64,000 bases of DNA from JAADHX01 sp964569385 (GTDB lineage: Bacteria > Actinomycetota > Acidimicrobiia > Acidimicrobiales > Poriferisodalaceae), in assembly GCA_964569385.1 (NCBI GenBank), contig CAZMUM010000006.1:62001-126000 (forward strand), read 5' to 3'. How positions within the stretch are numbered: the first letter of the stretch is position 1; each line of letters begins with the position of its first letter. Below the pieces are notes generated by a model. It searched no databases and was not told the DNA's origin. It worked only from the letters and a program-made list of their open reading frames with translations. The translations under genes and the position numbers were made by a program. Positions 40,262 to 49,985 of this stretch are shown in pieces.

Positions 40262-42841
40262 TCAGATCAGAGGGGCGATGGCCACTACGGGGCTGTCGAG
40301 GTCGGCTTCGGCCAGGCTTCCCTGGAAGGGTTCTGAGCTGAAGTTGAACACACCACCATCGGCCGCGACCAGAAGGTACCCGTCGAAGAACGGCACCATG
40401 CCGTTCACCGGTTCAGCCACCTGAACTCCGGGCGGCAGGACCGCTGGCACTGATCCACGGTATGGCGCATCGAATGCGAACACTCCGCCATCGGCGGCGA
40501 CCATCCAGTAACCCGATCCGTCTGGGTCGGCGACGAGGCCGACGACCGGCTGGTTCAACGTCACTCCCGGGAGCACCTGAGGTATGGATCCAGCAAACAC
40601 GGCATCGCCGAGGGCGAACACTCCGCCATCGCTGCCGATCATGTAGGCACCCCGCCCACTCGGTGATGACGTCGACGCGACTATGTCGCCGGCGAGGTCG
40701 AATGCCAGTAGGTCGCCGATGTCTGGTGCGTTGCCGAACGGAATCACGCGGCCGAGGTTGGTGAATACCCAGTAGCCGCGGCTATCGGGTGTGGCGGCCA
40801 TAGTGGTGACACGTTCGCCCTGGTCGAGCTCGATGCCAACTGAGCCGAAGCGGCCAGCGTTAGCGACCGCTAGTACGTTCCCGTCGGTGTCTAGCATCCA
40901 GTAGCCACGCCCGTCCCATGTGGGTTCAATGTGAACCCACTTCCCACGGAGGTTGCCGCCGAATAGCCGTCTTGCATCTCCGAATGGTGTGACTGTTCCG
41001 TCGGCCTGCAACACCCAGTAGCCGCTTCGTGTCATATCCGGGGTGTCGAAGTAGGCATCCGCCGCTATGTCGGTCAGCCCGAGTGCTCCACCGGTGATTC
41101 CGACGAAGATCCGTGCTTCCTGAAGACCGAAGAGACGTTCGTCGGTCGATGCCACGATTGTCAGGGAGCAAGATTCCCCGGCGCCGAGCACTGAACCGAC
41201 ACAACCGTCGCTCAGCGAGAAGTTGGGTGATCCGACAATGAGTGCCTCGACCGTACCCGGTCCGCGGCCATGGTTCGTGACGACGACGGTAGACGAGGTT
41301 GGCTCGAATCGCGTGACTTCCGCGAGCCGCACATCTCGGTCAGATACCGCGACCCAAGGGTCGTCGAGGGCCACGTTGTACCGAAAGTCGAAATAGTCAG
41401 AAGGCAGCGGATCGTTGTTGCAGTACGCAACCACAGACGCCGAAATCCGCGTGACCCGCTCTCCATTGGTCGCGTAGTCGTGCACGTCGACGAACCCCGA
41501 GTGATTGATACACAAGGTGCTGCTTCCGACGTTGATCTGACCCGGCCCAGGAGTGCCAGGCACCAGCTTGTATCGACCCGGAGTTAGATCATCGCCCGCG
41601 GAGAGAGTGACGGTGCCGATTGTTGAACCGGCTCCGTCCTCGTTCGACTTGAAGTTGATCGAGCGAGGGTCGCTGCTGCGTACACGCATCTTGCGACCCG
41701 GCGTGGTTTCGTCGTAGGCCTTCAGCGTCAAACTTGAACCCCAGGCAACCCTGTGGAGATAGGCCGCGGTCTCGTGGGCTGCCTCGTAGGGCACCTCGAC
41801 ATCGATGGCACCTGCCGTCACTGCGATGGTGCTGCTTACGGGTCCGGGCATTGACCCGAGCGGAGCAGACACCACGACGGAGCACGCGGTATGAGATTCG
41901 AGCAGTCCGGGACAGCGGCCGTCGACGTTTGCTCCAGCCATAGCGACGGTCGATACCTCGACATCGACCGGGTTCGACGTGCTGTTGTAGATGAACGCCG
42001 ACCCGGCTCTATCGCCCTCAAGAACGCGGCCGATGCCGACCAGCTGCGGTCCGATCACGACTCCGGCATTGTCGATGTTGGCGACGTGCACGACGATGTT
42101 CCGCATGACGTCCTCATCGTCGCAGCGAACAGCGATAGACAGTGTCAGCACATCTACCGCGCCGTCCGCCGCGTAGCGGGCGTCCTCGACGGTTACGTCG
42201 CTGGTGCCCCTGCAGTCGGTGTCGAGCCACGCTTGGCCCCGAGCGCTCTTGTTTGGCAGATCGCTCCATTGAAGTCCGGCCGCGAAGATGTCGCCCACCG
42301 GGAGTTGGATGTCCAACTCGAAATCGTTAGCTCTGATGGTCGCCGTGGACGAGGTTGCGACCGCTGACTCGATTCCTGACCCCAGCCAAAGAGTGGTGGG
42401 GTCTGAGTTCTCGGACCGATGTTGCCCGATGAACACGTTGTTGAAGATGTCGTAGTTTGCCGACACTGGGATGTTGATCGTTCCACCGGTGTGGACGACG
42501 CTAAGTGTCGCACCGTGAGGGCCTCGACCGTTCAGCTGGGCAGTAACTATCGCAAAACAAACACCGTTGCCGTTCAGAGTCGACTCCAGGCACTTGTCAC
42601 CGTTAACGGTGAAATCGGCGCCTGTGATCGTCACCGACTCGATTGTCGTTTCTTCGGCTCCCAGGTTCTCGAAGCGCACCCACCGCGACATCGAGGAACT
42701 CACCGTACCGAAATCGACTGAGTCAGGATGGTCGAGGGTCGGAACCGCGCCAGCGGGCGGCATAGGCGCTAGCGCTCCGAAGGCAACGATGAGGGCGAGG
42801 AACCCCAAGGTTCGCTTGGCCTTGTTCCGGCGATCAGTCAT
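40262..42841 (-). CDS. Secreted beta-propeller-like repeat protein with HYDIN/ASH-like domains, tandem copy 1
   Basis: About 859 residues. ATG 42841 follows an AAAGGTGG ribosome site; signal peptide TLGFLALIVAFGALAPMPPA with AGA cleavage region. The N-terminal part contains beta-sandwich units with VDFGTVSSSMSRWVRFENLG and CSVVVSAPLGSMPG (ASH-like, Cys-containing). The last about 240 residues are blades with YWVLQADGTVTPFGDA, GYWMLDTDGNVLAVAN, GYWVFTNLGRVIPFGN, AYMIGSDGGVFALGD, GYWMVAADGGVFAFDA and LLVAADGGVFNFSSE. These blades are common in exported actinobacterial proteins. No catalytic site is seen; a cell-surface recognition role is inferred. It is a paralogue of the following gene. Confidence 0.85.
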   Translation of the reverse strand: MTDRRNKAKRTLGFLALIVAFGALAPMPPAGAVPTLDHPDSVDFGTVSSSMSRWVRFENLGAEETTIESVTITGADFTVNGDKCLESTLNGNGVCFAIVTAQLNGRGPHGATLSVVHTGGTINIPVSANYDIFNNVFIGQHRSENSDPTTLWLGSGIESAVATSSTATIRANDFELDIQLPVGDIFAAGLQWSDLPNKSARGQAWLDTDCRGTSDVTVEDARYAADGAVDVLTLSIAVRCDDEDVMRNIVVHVANIDNAGVVIGPQLVGIGRVLEGDRAGSAFIYNSTSNPVDVEVSTVAMAGANVDGRCPGLLESHTACSVVVSAPLGSMPGPVSSTIAVTAGAIDVEVPYEAAHETAAYLHRVAWGSSLTLKAYDETTPGRKMRVRSSDPRSINFKSNEDGAGSTIGTVTLSAGDDLTPGRYKLVPGTPGPGQINVGSSTLCINHSGFVDVHDYATNGERVTRISASVVAYCNNDPLPSDYFDFRYNVALDDPWVAVSDRDVRLAEVTRFEPTSSTVVVTNHGRGPGTVEALIVGSPNFSLSDGCVGSVLGAGESCSLTIVASTDERLFGLQEARIFVGITGGALGLTDIAADAYFDTPDMTRSGYWVLQADGTVTPFGDARRLFGGNLRGKWVHIEPTWDGRGYWMLDTDGNVLAVANAGRFGSVGIELDQGERVTTMAATPDSRGYWVFTNLGRVIPFGNAPDIGDLLAFDLAGDIVASTSSPSGRGAYMIGSDGGVFALGDAVFAGSIPQVLPGVTLNQPVVGLVADPDGSGYWMVAADGGVFAFDAPYRGSVPAVLPPGVQVAEPVNGMVPFFDGYLLVAADGGVFNFSSEPFQGSLAEADLDSPVVAIAPLI

Positions 42842-42934
42842 TGGATGATTCCACCTTTCAATGCGACCGCATCCGGGCCGCTGCGATGGAAATGAGAATA
42901 GACGAATCGGCAACACCTTGGCCACTCTGAGTGG

Positions 42935-45562
42935 TCACAATCTCACCACGCCAGCGAAAGATGCTATCGAGACGACCGGACTGTCGAGTGCTTGGCCGCC
43001 AATGCTGCCGTCGAATGGTTGGTCTGAGAAGTTGAAGACACCACCGTCTGCGGCCACGAGAAGATAACCGTTGCCGAAGGGCACCATCCCGTTTACGGAG
43101 GCGACCAGCTTGGTCCCAGCAGTGAGAACTCCTGGTAACGACCCGCGGAACGGCGCGTCAAAGCCGAACACGCCGCCGTCGGCGGCGACCAGCCAGTAGC
43201 CGTCGCCGTCTGGGTCTGGCACGATTCCCACAATCGGTGCACTTAGCACGGTCCCTGGTAACACCTGAGGTATCGACCCCGCGAACTGGGCGCCACCGAG
43301 AGCGAACACGCCACCATCGCTGCCGATCATGTACACACCATCACCCGTTGGAGCTGCAACCGAGTCGATGATGCCGGACGCGAGGTCGAAGGCCAGCAGG
43401 TCGCCGATGGCTCTGGCGTCGCCGAACCGAAACACCCGACCCCTGGAAGTGAAGATCCAGTACCCCCAACCTGAGGGCGACATCGACAACGTTACGGGTC
43501 GTTCGCCAATCTCGAGTGTGCTCCGCGCCGCGTCACTGAGGCCACCGAACGAGGCCGCATCGCCGAGCCCATGCACGTTCCCGTCCTCGTCGAGAACAAG
43601 CGCACCACGCCCACTCGGAGTCGACACGATCTGGATCGCTTTGCCCTCCAACTGTGGAGGCTCATGGCCAGCCGCATCGCCGAACGCGGTGAGAGTGCCG
43701 TCGGACTGGAGTACCCAGTAGCCCGACACGCCCGGCGACGGCCGATGGAACTTGTTGTCGACCCCGACGAGGCTGATGTTGGTCGAGCCGAAGCCGTGGA
43801 TCGGCACCGCGCTTAGCTCCGCCGTGAACCGGCTGTAATCGGCGACGGCCCCGGTGAATTCAATTGACTGGTCGCACGAGGATCCTGGTTGCACGACACC
43901 GCGGCAGCCGTTCTCGCCCAGTCGGTATGCGCCGACCGGATCGACGAACACAAAGTCAACTGCCGAGGCCCGGTCTCCGACGTTGAACCACCGGATGAGT
44001 GCAGTGCGGCTGCCGGAGAAGAGTTCGCCAAAGTCGATGTCGTAGACAGAAGGTATGAAGATTGCCGAATTGAGCGAGGTGTTGTAGCGAACCGCGAGGT
44101 AGGTGTCTGGCGCATCCGTGCAGCCGCGCTGAATGTCAGCCGACATCGAGGTGACCGTGGGTCCGATTTGTGTAACCGAATGGATAGTGATGGAACTTGG
44201 GCCACCACCGCAGAAGGTAGACCCAGAGATGCTCAGGCGAACTGAGTCGAAACGGGGACTGTTTAGATCGAACGTGCCTACCGTGAACGGCAGGCCCTCT
44301 GGTGCCGTGAGTATGAGCCGGCTACTAGATCGCGAGTTGACCAGGTAGTTCACTTCGAGTTCGGCCTTGGGAGTGCCGGGAGACATGGTTATCCAGGCAC
44401 GTTGATCGAGACTGCGAGCGACGTTGACCCTTGGAGTCGAACCACCGGTTAGGTAGGCGACGACCATCGTCTCACGGCGCCCTTCGAGGGTAATGACGTG
44501 TGACGTGTCATCGACCGCAACGGTCAACGCTCCGGTCACGTCTCCTGATGAAGTGTGTGGCTCAAGCCAGTACTCAAGCCAGCAGTGCTCGCCGGCCTGG
44601 AGGGTTGCGGGGCAACCGTCGCCAACGAGTGTGAACGGGCTGAGGGACGAATCGTCGATGCCGAGCTGTACCGGCGACTCGGTTGTGTTCGCGACGATCG
44701 TTCGACGAATGGCCGTCGACTGGAGGACCGTCCCGTGTTCGATTTTGGCCGGAGCAACGATGACGGGGTCGGGACGCGCTTCGCGGCGGAACCTCACCAC
44801 GCCGTAGTCGACGCCAGCCCTGCGCTCACTGCATCCGGAGGAGAACTCGGCCTCGAAAGCTGTGAGCTCGCCAAAGGCGTCTGCCGTTGCCTCGGTGACG
44901 ATGAATGACCCGAGCCCACCGCACGAGGAGTGATCGGACTTGATCCGCAGGATCGACTGCTCGCTGGGATCGTTGGAGGTGTTCGTGTAGGTGGTGCCTG
45001 CCACGAAAGTCTCGCCAAACGGCGGGCGCATTTCGACTCTCACTCGCCGTTGGCCGTTCTCAAGGGTGAGCTCGACTTGGGACTCGTTGGCGGCGGTGAT
45101 TCGTAGGGTCGAGTTAGCGGGCGAAAAGGCTGTGCTGGTGGGTATATCAAAAGAGGTGCCCGACACTGCAACGAAACCGTCCAGCTTGGTCATCGTCAAC
45201 GTCACCGTTGCAAGAGGCCCATCGCCGTTGTCGGCGATGACGAGCTGTTCGCTGTACGAACCAGCTTCGGCAAAGCCGTCGACCCCAATGAGCACGGCAC
45301 AGGCAGCACCGGTAGGCACAGTCGTGTTGCCGCACAGATCTTGCACGATCACAAATCCGTCACCGATCGACACGGTGCCAACATTCACCGGGCCACCTGG
45401 GTTGCTCATCGTGATTGTCGTCAACTCGGGGATGTTCCACACCTCGCCCAGATCGACGCTGCCGGTCGACCCCACCTCGACCGTCACATCGGCGCGCGCT
45501 GGGCCACTGATCGCAAGTACTCCGGCGATGATCAGAACGCCGACTCCGGCTCGGCTGATCAT
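42935..45562 (-). CDS. Secreted beta-propeller-like repeat protein with ASH-like domains, tandem copy 2
   Basis: About 875 residues from ATG 45562 (AGGCGGA upstream). Signal peptide VGVLIIAGVLAISGPARAD. Architecture follows copy 1: N-terminal beta-sandwich units with VDLGEVWNIPELTTITMSN and CAVLIGVDG, then C-terminal blades with GYWVLQSDGTLTAFGDA, GYWIFTSRGRVFRFGDAR, VYMIGSDGGVFALGGAQF, GYWLVAADGGVFGFDAPF and LLVAADGGVFNFSDQPF. The blade regions are closer to copy 1 than the N-terminal regions are. The gap to copy 1 is 93 bases, so the two are probably co-transcribed, copy 2 first. Tandem duplication with diverged binding domains fits a surface protein under variation. Confidence 0.85.
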   Translation of the reverse strand: MISRAGVGVLIIAGVLAISGPARADVTVEVGSTGSVDLGEVWNIPELTTITMSNPGGPVNVGTVSIGDGFVIVQDLCGNTTVPTGAACAVLIGVDGFAEAGSYSEQLVIADNGDGPLATVTLTMTKLDGFVAVSGTSFDIPTSTAFSPANSTLRITAANESQVELTLENGQRRVRVEMRPPFGETFVAGTTYTNTSNDPSEQSILRIKSDHSSCGGLGSFIVTEATADAFGELTAFEAEFSSGCSERRAGVDYGVVRFRREARPDPVIVAPAKIEHGTVLQSTAIRRTIVANTTESPVQLGIDDSSLSPFTLVGDGCPATLQAGEHCWLEYWLEPHTSSGDVTGALTVAVDDTSHVITLEGRRETMVVAYLTGGSTPRVNVARSLDQRAWITMSPGTPKAELEVNYLVNSRSSSRLILTAPEGLPFTVGTFDLNSPRFDSVRLSISGSTFCGGGPSSITIHSVTQIGPTVTSMSADIQRGCTDAPDTYLAVRYNTSLNSAIFIPSVYDIDFGELFSGSRTALIRWFNVGDRASAVDFVFVDPVGAYRLGENGCRGVVQPGSSCDQSIEFTGAVADYSRFTAELSAVPIHGFGSTNISLVGVDNKFHRPSPGVSGYWVLQSDGTLTAFGDAAGHEPPQLEGKAIQIVSTPSGRGALVLDEDGNVHGLGDAASFGGLSDAARSTLEIGERPVTLSMSPSGWGYWIFTSRGRVFRFGDARAIGDLLAFDLASGIIDSVAAPTGDGVYMIGSDGGVFALGGAQFAGSIPQVLPGTVLSAPIVGIVPDPDGDGYWLVAADGGVFGFDAPFRGSLPGVLTAGTKLVASVNGMVPFGNGYLLVAADGGVFNFSDQPFDGSIGGQALDSPVVSIASFAGVVRL

Positions 45563-45726
45563 GGTTCCGCCTGCTTCCACTCTGTTGCTTCGTCGAACAA
45601 GACCGTACTTGAACAGCTCTGCTCGGTCGAGAGACAGGCCCGCTGCCAGCACCTATTCGGCATCGAACGACTGAGGTTTGCGGTAATGCTCTTATGCTGA
45701 CTTGGCACTACGGCAAGCGGGGTGAC

Positions 45727-46926
45727 GTGGAATTCGACTTCGACCAAATCATCGATCGCAGCGATACGAACGCAATCGCTTCGGATGGCTTTCGCGACTA
45801 TCTCTTCGACGGCGAAGACGACGTCGTGCTGCCTTGTGCGGACGGCGATGCGATCGCCATGTGGGTCGCCGATATGGCCTTCGCTTCAGCTCCGGCGGCC
45901 ATCGATCGAATGACCGAGCGCATAGCGCATCCGATATTCGGTTACACCGTGATCCTCGACGGCTACCTGTTCGACGCCTTCGCCGGGTGGTGCGAACGAT
46001 ATTACGGGTGGGCTCCCGAACGCGAACACTTCCTGACCTCGCCAGGCATCGTGCCAGCCCTTTACGATCTCGTCGAGTACGCCCTCGCGCCCGGCGAGAA
46101 AGTGCTCACGCTCAGTCCGGCGTACGGCCCGTTCGAACTTGCGGCCACCCATCATGGGAGGCAATTGGTGACCTGCGGGTTAGTGGAGTCCGACGACGGC
46201 CGTTACACGGTCGATTTCGCCGACCTCGAGAAGAAGCTGGCCGATCCCGACGTTCGGTTGTTCTTCCTCTGTCATCCGCACAACCCGACCGGTCGAGCGT
46301 GGAACGACGACGAGCTTCGCGACATGGCCGAGCTCTGTTTTGCCAATGACGTGATGGTGATCTCCGACGAGATCCACTGCGATCTGCTCCGGAGCGGGCT
46401 GACGCACACGCCTTTGGCCAAACTCTTCCCGAACTCCGACCAGATCATCACGTGCATGTCATCGAGTAAGACTTTCAACCTCGCCGGGCTCGGTATCGCC
46501 AATGTGATTATCCCGAACGACGAGCTACGTGGTATTTGGGTCGACCGCAAGTTTCCGATCGTGAATCCGATCAGCGCGGCCGCCGCTACCGGCGCGTTCA
46601 CCGATGGCGATGGTTGGCTCACCCAATTGCGTACTTACCTCGACGCGAACTTCGAGGTCGTTCATGACACTCTCGCGGAGCAGCTTCCCGAAGCGGTGTT
46701 CCGAATCCCCGATGCCACCTACCTCGCGTGGATAGATCTGCGAGCCTATTTTTCGGCCGAGGTCGATCTCACTCGGCACTTCGCCGAGCGAGCGGGCGTG
46801 CTCATCGAAGGTAGCAATAAGTTCGTCGCTGATGCCGACGGCCACATTCGCATCAACGTTGCCTGCCCCCGTACGGTTCTCGAAGACGCCCTCGCCAAAA
46901 TCGTGGCATCAACACTCGATCCCTGA
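45727..46926 (+). CDS. MalY/PatB-type PLP beta-C-S lyase (aminotransferase fold)
   Basis: A 399-residue fold-type I enzyme. The opening EFDFDQIIDRSDTNAI and WVADMAFASAPA match MalY/PatB proteins. Further marks are FFLCHPHNPTGRAW, VISDEIHCDLL (PLP Asp region) and MSSSKTFNLAGLGIANVII with the Schiff-base Lys. It would cleave cystathionine or cysteine S-conjugates to thiol, pyruvate and ammonia. GTG 45727 is chosen because the family starts there; an ATG at 45694 would add eleven residues. It is divergent from the secreted paralogue and convergent with the HDOD gene. Confidence 0.88.
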   Translation: MEFDFDQIIDRSDTNAIASDGFRDYLFDGEDDVVLPCADGDAIAMWVADMAFASAPAAIDRMTERIAHPIFGYTVILDGYLFDAFAGWCERYYGWAPEREHFLTSPGIVPALYDLVEYALAPGEKVLTLSPAYGPFELAATHHGRQLVTCGLVESDDGRYTVDFADLEKKLADPDVRLFFLCHPHNPTGRAWNDDELRDMAELCFANDVMVISDEIHCDLLRSGLTHTPLAKLFPNSDQIITCMSSSKTFNLAGLGIANVIIPNDELRGIWVDRKFPIVNPISAAAATGAFTDGDGWLTQLRTYLDANFEVVHDTLAEQLPEAVFRIPDATYLAWIDLRAYFSAEVDLTRHFAERAGVLIEGSNKFVADADGHIRINVACPRTVLEDALAKIVASTLDP

Positions 46927-46941
46927 AGTAGCCCTAGCGGG

Positions 46942-47778
46942 TCAGGCGAACAGCGAAGCTACCTCATCGACGCGTTCGAGGGCTTCGTCGACGAGGGCGT
47001 CGCAGTCGTGATCCCGAAGTTGGGGGATCGAGGCCGCTTGTTCGATCAGCACGGTCCTGCCGATCTCCTGGTCTACTTCGTGCCATGCCGCAACGAGGCG
47101 GACACCAACGATCTCAGCGTCGCTTTCACCATGGTGCAGCGCAATCGCGTCGATTAGCGCCTCGGGGAACTCCCACATTTCGCCCATCTTGGCCCCGACC
47201 GATGCGTGATCCCAACCGAATTGGTCCTGTTCTGCGATCGCGAGGTCAGGAATCTCTCCACCGTGCCACTGTTTGAGCAAGAGGTCGTAGCCATCGATGT
47301 GGTCGACGAGAACCGGCATAGCCATATCTTGCAGGAGTGCGGCAGTGAACGTCTCGGACCGTCGAGGTGGCTCAACTATCGCGGCGATGCTGGTGGCCAC
47401 GATCGCCCGGCTCGCGGCTGTGCGCCAGAAGCGGGCGGTGTCGAATATCGGTGATCGGGGTGCGGGCACGCTGGCGCGAGCTGCCGAGCTGATAAGGATT
47501 GACTCGACCTGGTTGCGCCCGAGCATCGTCACCGCCTTGTGGAGGCTGTCGACCGGGTTCCGTAGCCCGAACCCTGCTGAGTTGGTGAGTTTGAGCAGCT
47601 TTACCGACATTCCAGGGTCGAGTTCGAGAACGGCGGCAACCTCGCTCATGGCCACATCGGGATCGCCGAGCCGGCCAAGCGCATCGGCTATGACATGGGG
47701 GAACGTTGGCAACTCGAAGCCGTCAAGGACAGTCTCTACGGCCTGCATGCGGTCCTTCGACCGGCGTCCAAAGGCCAT
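46942..47778 (-). CDS. HDOD-domain signalling protein
   Basis: A 278-residue protein. Residues 20-215 form an HDOD domain: LPTFPHVIADALGRLGDPDV, LELDPGMSVKLLKLTNSAGF, LHKAVTMLGRNQVESILISS and AALLQDMAMPVLVDH, where the HD metal residues are replaced, as is normal for HDOD. A conserved WEFPEALIDAIALHHGE follows. Such proteins act in signalling networks rather than as phosphodiesterases. Its ATG overlaps the stop of the channel gene (TAATG), so the two are translated together. No GGDEF or EAL domain is attached. Confidence 0.88.
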   Translation of the reverse strand: MAFGRRSKDRMQAVETVLDGFELPTFPHVIADALGRLGDPDVAMSEVAAVLELDPGMSVKLLKLTNSAGFGLRNPVDSLHKAVTMLGRNQVESILISSAARASVPAPRSPIFDTARFWRTAASRAIVATSIAAIVEPPRRSETFTAALLQDMAMPVLVDHIDGYDLLLKQWHGGEIPDLAIAEQDQFGWDHASVGAKMGEMWEFPEALIDAIALHHGESDAEIVGVRLVAAWHEVDQEIGRTVLIEQAASIPQLRDHDCDALVDEALERVDEVASLFA

Positions 47779-48764
47779 TAGTCGCCTCTTCTGGACATCT
47801 TCGATGAGAAGATACTGAGCAGGCCGCCGAGCATCACGTAGCCCACGATGACCTGCATCATTACAACCGCCTGAGCGGTCTGCGATGCCGGGAGCACATC
47901 ACCGTATCCGAGTGTTGTCAACGTCACCACGGAGAAGTACAGCGAAGACAGCGCCGTCTTTTGTAGGCCGTAGTCGATGTTGACCAACTCATAGAGCCCG
48001 GCAAACAGCACGGCGAAGAGCAGCGTCCATGTCGCCCAGCGAAGATAGCTACGGCCACAGTCCGAGGTGATCCACCACACTCGATACAAGAACTCGTGGA
48101 GCTTGCTCTGGGAGCGGAACTCGTGAAGATAGTTCTGGTCAATGACAGCGCGACGCGCAAGGTATGCGCCCGTGAAGTCGGCCTGGCTTGCGTTGCAGCC
48201 GATCCAGTCGGTCGTCTGGTATCCGACAATGCCTTGAAGACGAGCTTCGTTGAGCTCGGTTTCGTGCATCGTCGCGTTCTTGAGTGACGCACCCGTTAGG
48301 TCGGCCCCAGTGAGGTCGGCTCTGCTCGCGTCGACGTTCGACAAGTCCGCCGATCTCAGTCGAGCACCGCACAGTTTTGTCATCCGGAGATCAGCGCCAG
48401 CCAGGATCGCCTGGCTCAGGCTCGCGTTCGACAGATCGGCTGAGAACAATACGGCGCCAGACAGATCTGCCCCACCGAACCCCGCATCTGTGGCCGTGGC
48501 GTTGGTCAGGTCGGCACCCGTTAGGTCTGCGTGGAGGAACTGCGCACCATCAAGTCGAGCGTCATGGAGGGTGGCGCCGACCAGGACAGTGTTCATGGCC
48601 TTGGCTCCGCGCAGGTCTGCCCCTGACAGGTCGACCCCCGAGAGGTCGAGTCCGCCTAGGTCGGCCCCCGCGAGATCTGCTCCGTTGAGGCGCGCGCCGG
48701 GAACCAGCTCGCATCGATCGATTTGCGCCACTGCGGCTTCGTCCGTTGGGACTCCTATAGCCAT
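47778..48764 (-). CDS. Pentapeptide-repeat protein fused to a two-helix ion channel
   Basis: A 328-residue fusion. Residues 25-175 hold about 20 pentapeptide repeats of A(D/N)LxG type (DLAGADLGGLDLSGVDLSGA), a right-handed beta-helix. Residues 225-328 are an ion-channel domain with the potassium filter TLGYGD between two helices. ATG 48764 is chosen; a longer in-frame start at 48971 would overlap the rhomboid gene. Potassium channels with an N-terminal pentapeptide beta-helix are uncommon but known. It is probably a cytosolic sensing or assembly domain on a tetrameric channel. It precedes and overlaps the HDOD gene. Confidence 0.85.
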   Translation of the reverse strand: MAIGVPTDEAAVAQIDRCELVPGARLNGADLAGADLGGLDLSGVDLSGADLRGAKAMNTVLVGATLHDARLDGAQFLHADLTGADLTNATATDAGFGGADLSGAVLFSADLSNASLSQAILAGADLRMTKLCGARLRSADLSNVDASRADLTGADLTGASLKNATMHETELNEARLQGIVGYQTTDWIGCNASQADFTGAYLARRAVIDQNYLHEFRSQSKLHEFLYRVWWITSDCGRSYLRWATWTLLFAVLFAGLYELVNIDYGLQKTALSSLYFSVVTLTTLGYGDVLPASQTAQAVVMMQVIVGYVMLGGLLSIFSSKMSRRGD

Positions 48765-48855
48765 GGGGACCCGATCGGTCGCCGGTGGGGCAGAATCAAG
48801 GTGAAATGAGTCGAGGCCTCTTCTTCTTAGGTAGAGAAGTCGGTGCGGTGGAGGT

Positions 48856-49494
48856 TCAGTCAAGCCACGGTTCGTCGACTTCCCATGGCTGGATATTGTC
48901 CGGTCGGTCAGAGTGCGCTTGGCGCGGTCCGGCCAACCATCGCGAGGCCCCGATTCCTGCGATGAGGCCAAAGAGATGACTCTCCCATGAGATCGAATCT
49001 TGAGGTACTAGGCCGGCAAGCATGCTGCTGTAGAAGCCGAGCACTAGCAACGCCGGAGCCAGTGCCCTGGGTCGGCGTTCAAAGACAGCTGCTCCCAGAA
49101 TGGCACCGAGATAACCAAAGACCACGCCGCTGGCGCCGATGTGGTTCCCGTCACCCGCTAGGGCCCAGGTAAGGGATCCTCCGACAACGATCGTCACCAA
49201 AGTGACCCGACTCCAGTAGCGCATTCCCTTGACCGCGACTAACCCGCCGAGTGCGAGAAGCGGGACCGAGTTGGAAGCAACGTGGCCGAAGTCTGAGTGG
49301 AGGAACGGTTGCCACAAGATGCCGTCGAGGCCTTCGAAACGGCGCGGCTGGATACCATTTCGTTGAAGCCGTTCGCCCAGAGCGACCGAGTCGACGATCT
49401 CAATTATCCAGATGGCCACCACGGCTATCACGAGCAACCCTACCGGCGTCAAGAACCGGCGGCGCCATCGAGCGGGCTCGGCATCGGCGCTCAT
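48856..49494 (-). CDS. Rhomboid-family intramembrane serine protease
   Basis: A 212-residue membrane protein with six predicted helices. The catalytic Ser is in IGASGVVFGYLGA, the catalytic His in SWESHLFGLIAGIGA, and the HVASNSVPLLALG stretch gives the conserved Asn of helix 2. The L1 region HSDFGH precedes it. It would cleave single-pass membrane proteins within or next to the bilayer. It lies upstream of the channel and HDOD genes on the same strand, 91 bases away, and could share their transcript. The substrate is unknown. Confidence 0.88.
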   Translation of the reverse strand: MSADAEPARWRRRFLTPVGLLVIAVVAIWIIEIVDSVALGERLQRNGIQPRRFEGLDGILWQPFLHSDFGHVASNSVPLLALGGLVAVKGMRYWSRVTLVTIVVGGSLTWALAGDGNHIGASGVVFGYLGAILGAAVFERRPRALAPALLVLGFYSSMLAGLVPQDSISWESHLFGLIAGIGASRWLAGPRQAHSDRPDNIQPWEVDEPWLD

Positions 49495-49725
49495 GATTCC
49501 ATGCTAGTCGGTGCCGGCAGCGGCGGACCTCGTGCCAACTCTCTTGCGCACCAGACCCTGATCGGCGCAGGCGCACCGTCGAAGATGTCGGACACAGGGG
49601 TCGAGTATCGATATTCTCAGTATCCAGTTATGGCTGTCTCCGCTATCGACTTGAGTGCAACGGGTATGGAAGCTGGCCACGGTGGTCACGCGAGGGCCCG
49701 TTACCCGTGGCACCTCAAATCTGAC

Positions 49726-49760
49726 TTGGTCTACCTGACTTGGTTAGGTAGCATGTGTGG
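49726..49760 (+). promoter_or_regulatory. Promoter and operator palindrome of the Phd/VapC module, probably leaderless
   Basis: A -35-like TTGGTC (49726-49731), 17 bases, then -10-like TAGCAT (49749-49754), and ATG 49761 six bases later, so transcription would begin at or next to the start codon. A perfect inverted repeat CTACCT-N9-AGGTAG (49731-49736, 49746-49751) lies over the promoter, as expected for antitoxin autorepression. Confidence 0.45.
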
Positions 49761-49985
49761 ATGGCGATCCAGATGAACATCTCCGAGGCCAAGGCGAAGC
49801 TGTCCGAGTTGCTCGATGCTGCCCTGAGTGGCCAAGAAGTGGTTATTGCCCGGTCTGGTCGGCCAATAGCGAAGCTGACTGCGCTGGACAGCCAGCCAGA
49901 TCGGCAGCTCGGATTCATGGAGGTCGACATCGATGACGCGCTATATGACCCGCTGTCTGGCACGGCTCTAGGGGAATGGGAATGA
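49761..49985 (+). CDS. Phd/YefM-type antitoxin
   Basis: A 74-residue protein, MAIQMNISEAKAKLSELLDA at the N-terminus, then GQEVVIARSGRPIAKLTAL, the DNA-binding Phd/YefM fold, and an acidic C-terminal tail (EVDIDDALYDPLSG) that would wrap the toxin. ATG 49761 is chosen from the promoter position; ATG 49773 is possible. It overlaps the toxin gene by ATGA. It should neutralise the downstream PIN protein and repress its own promoter at the CTACCT/AGGTAG site. Confidence 0.88.
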   Translation: MAIQMNISEAKAKLSELLDAALSGQEVVIARSGRPIAKLTALDSQPDRQLGFMEVDIDDALYDPLSGTALGEWE

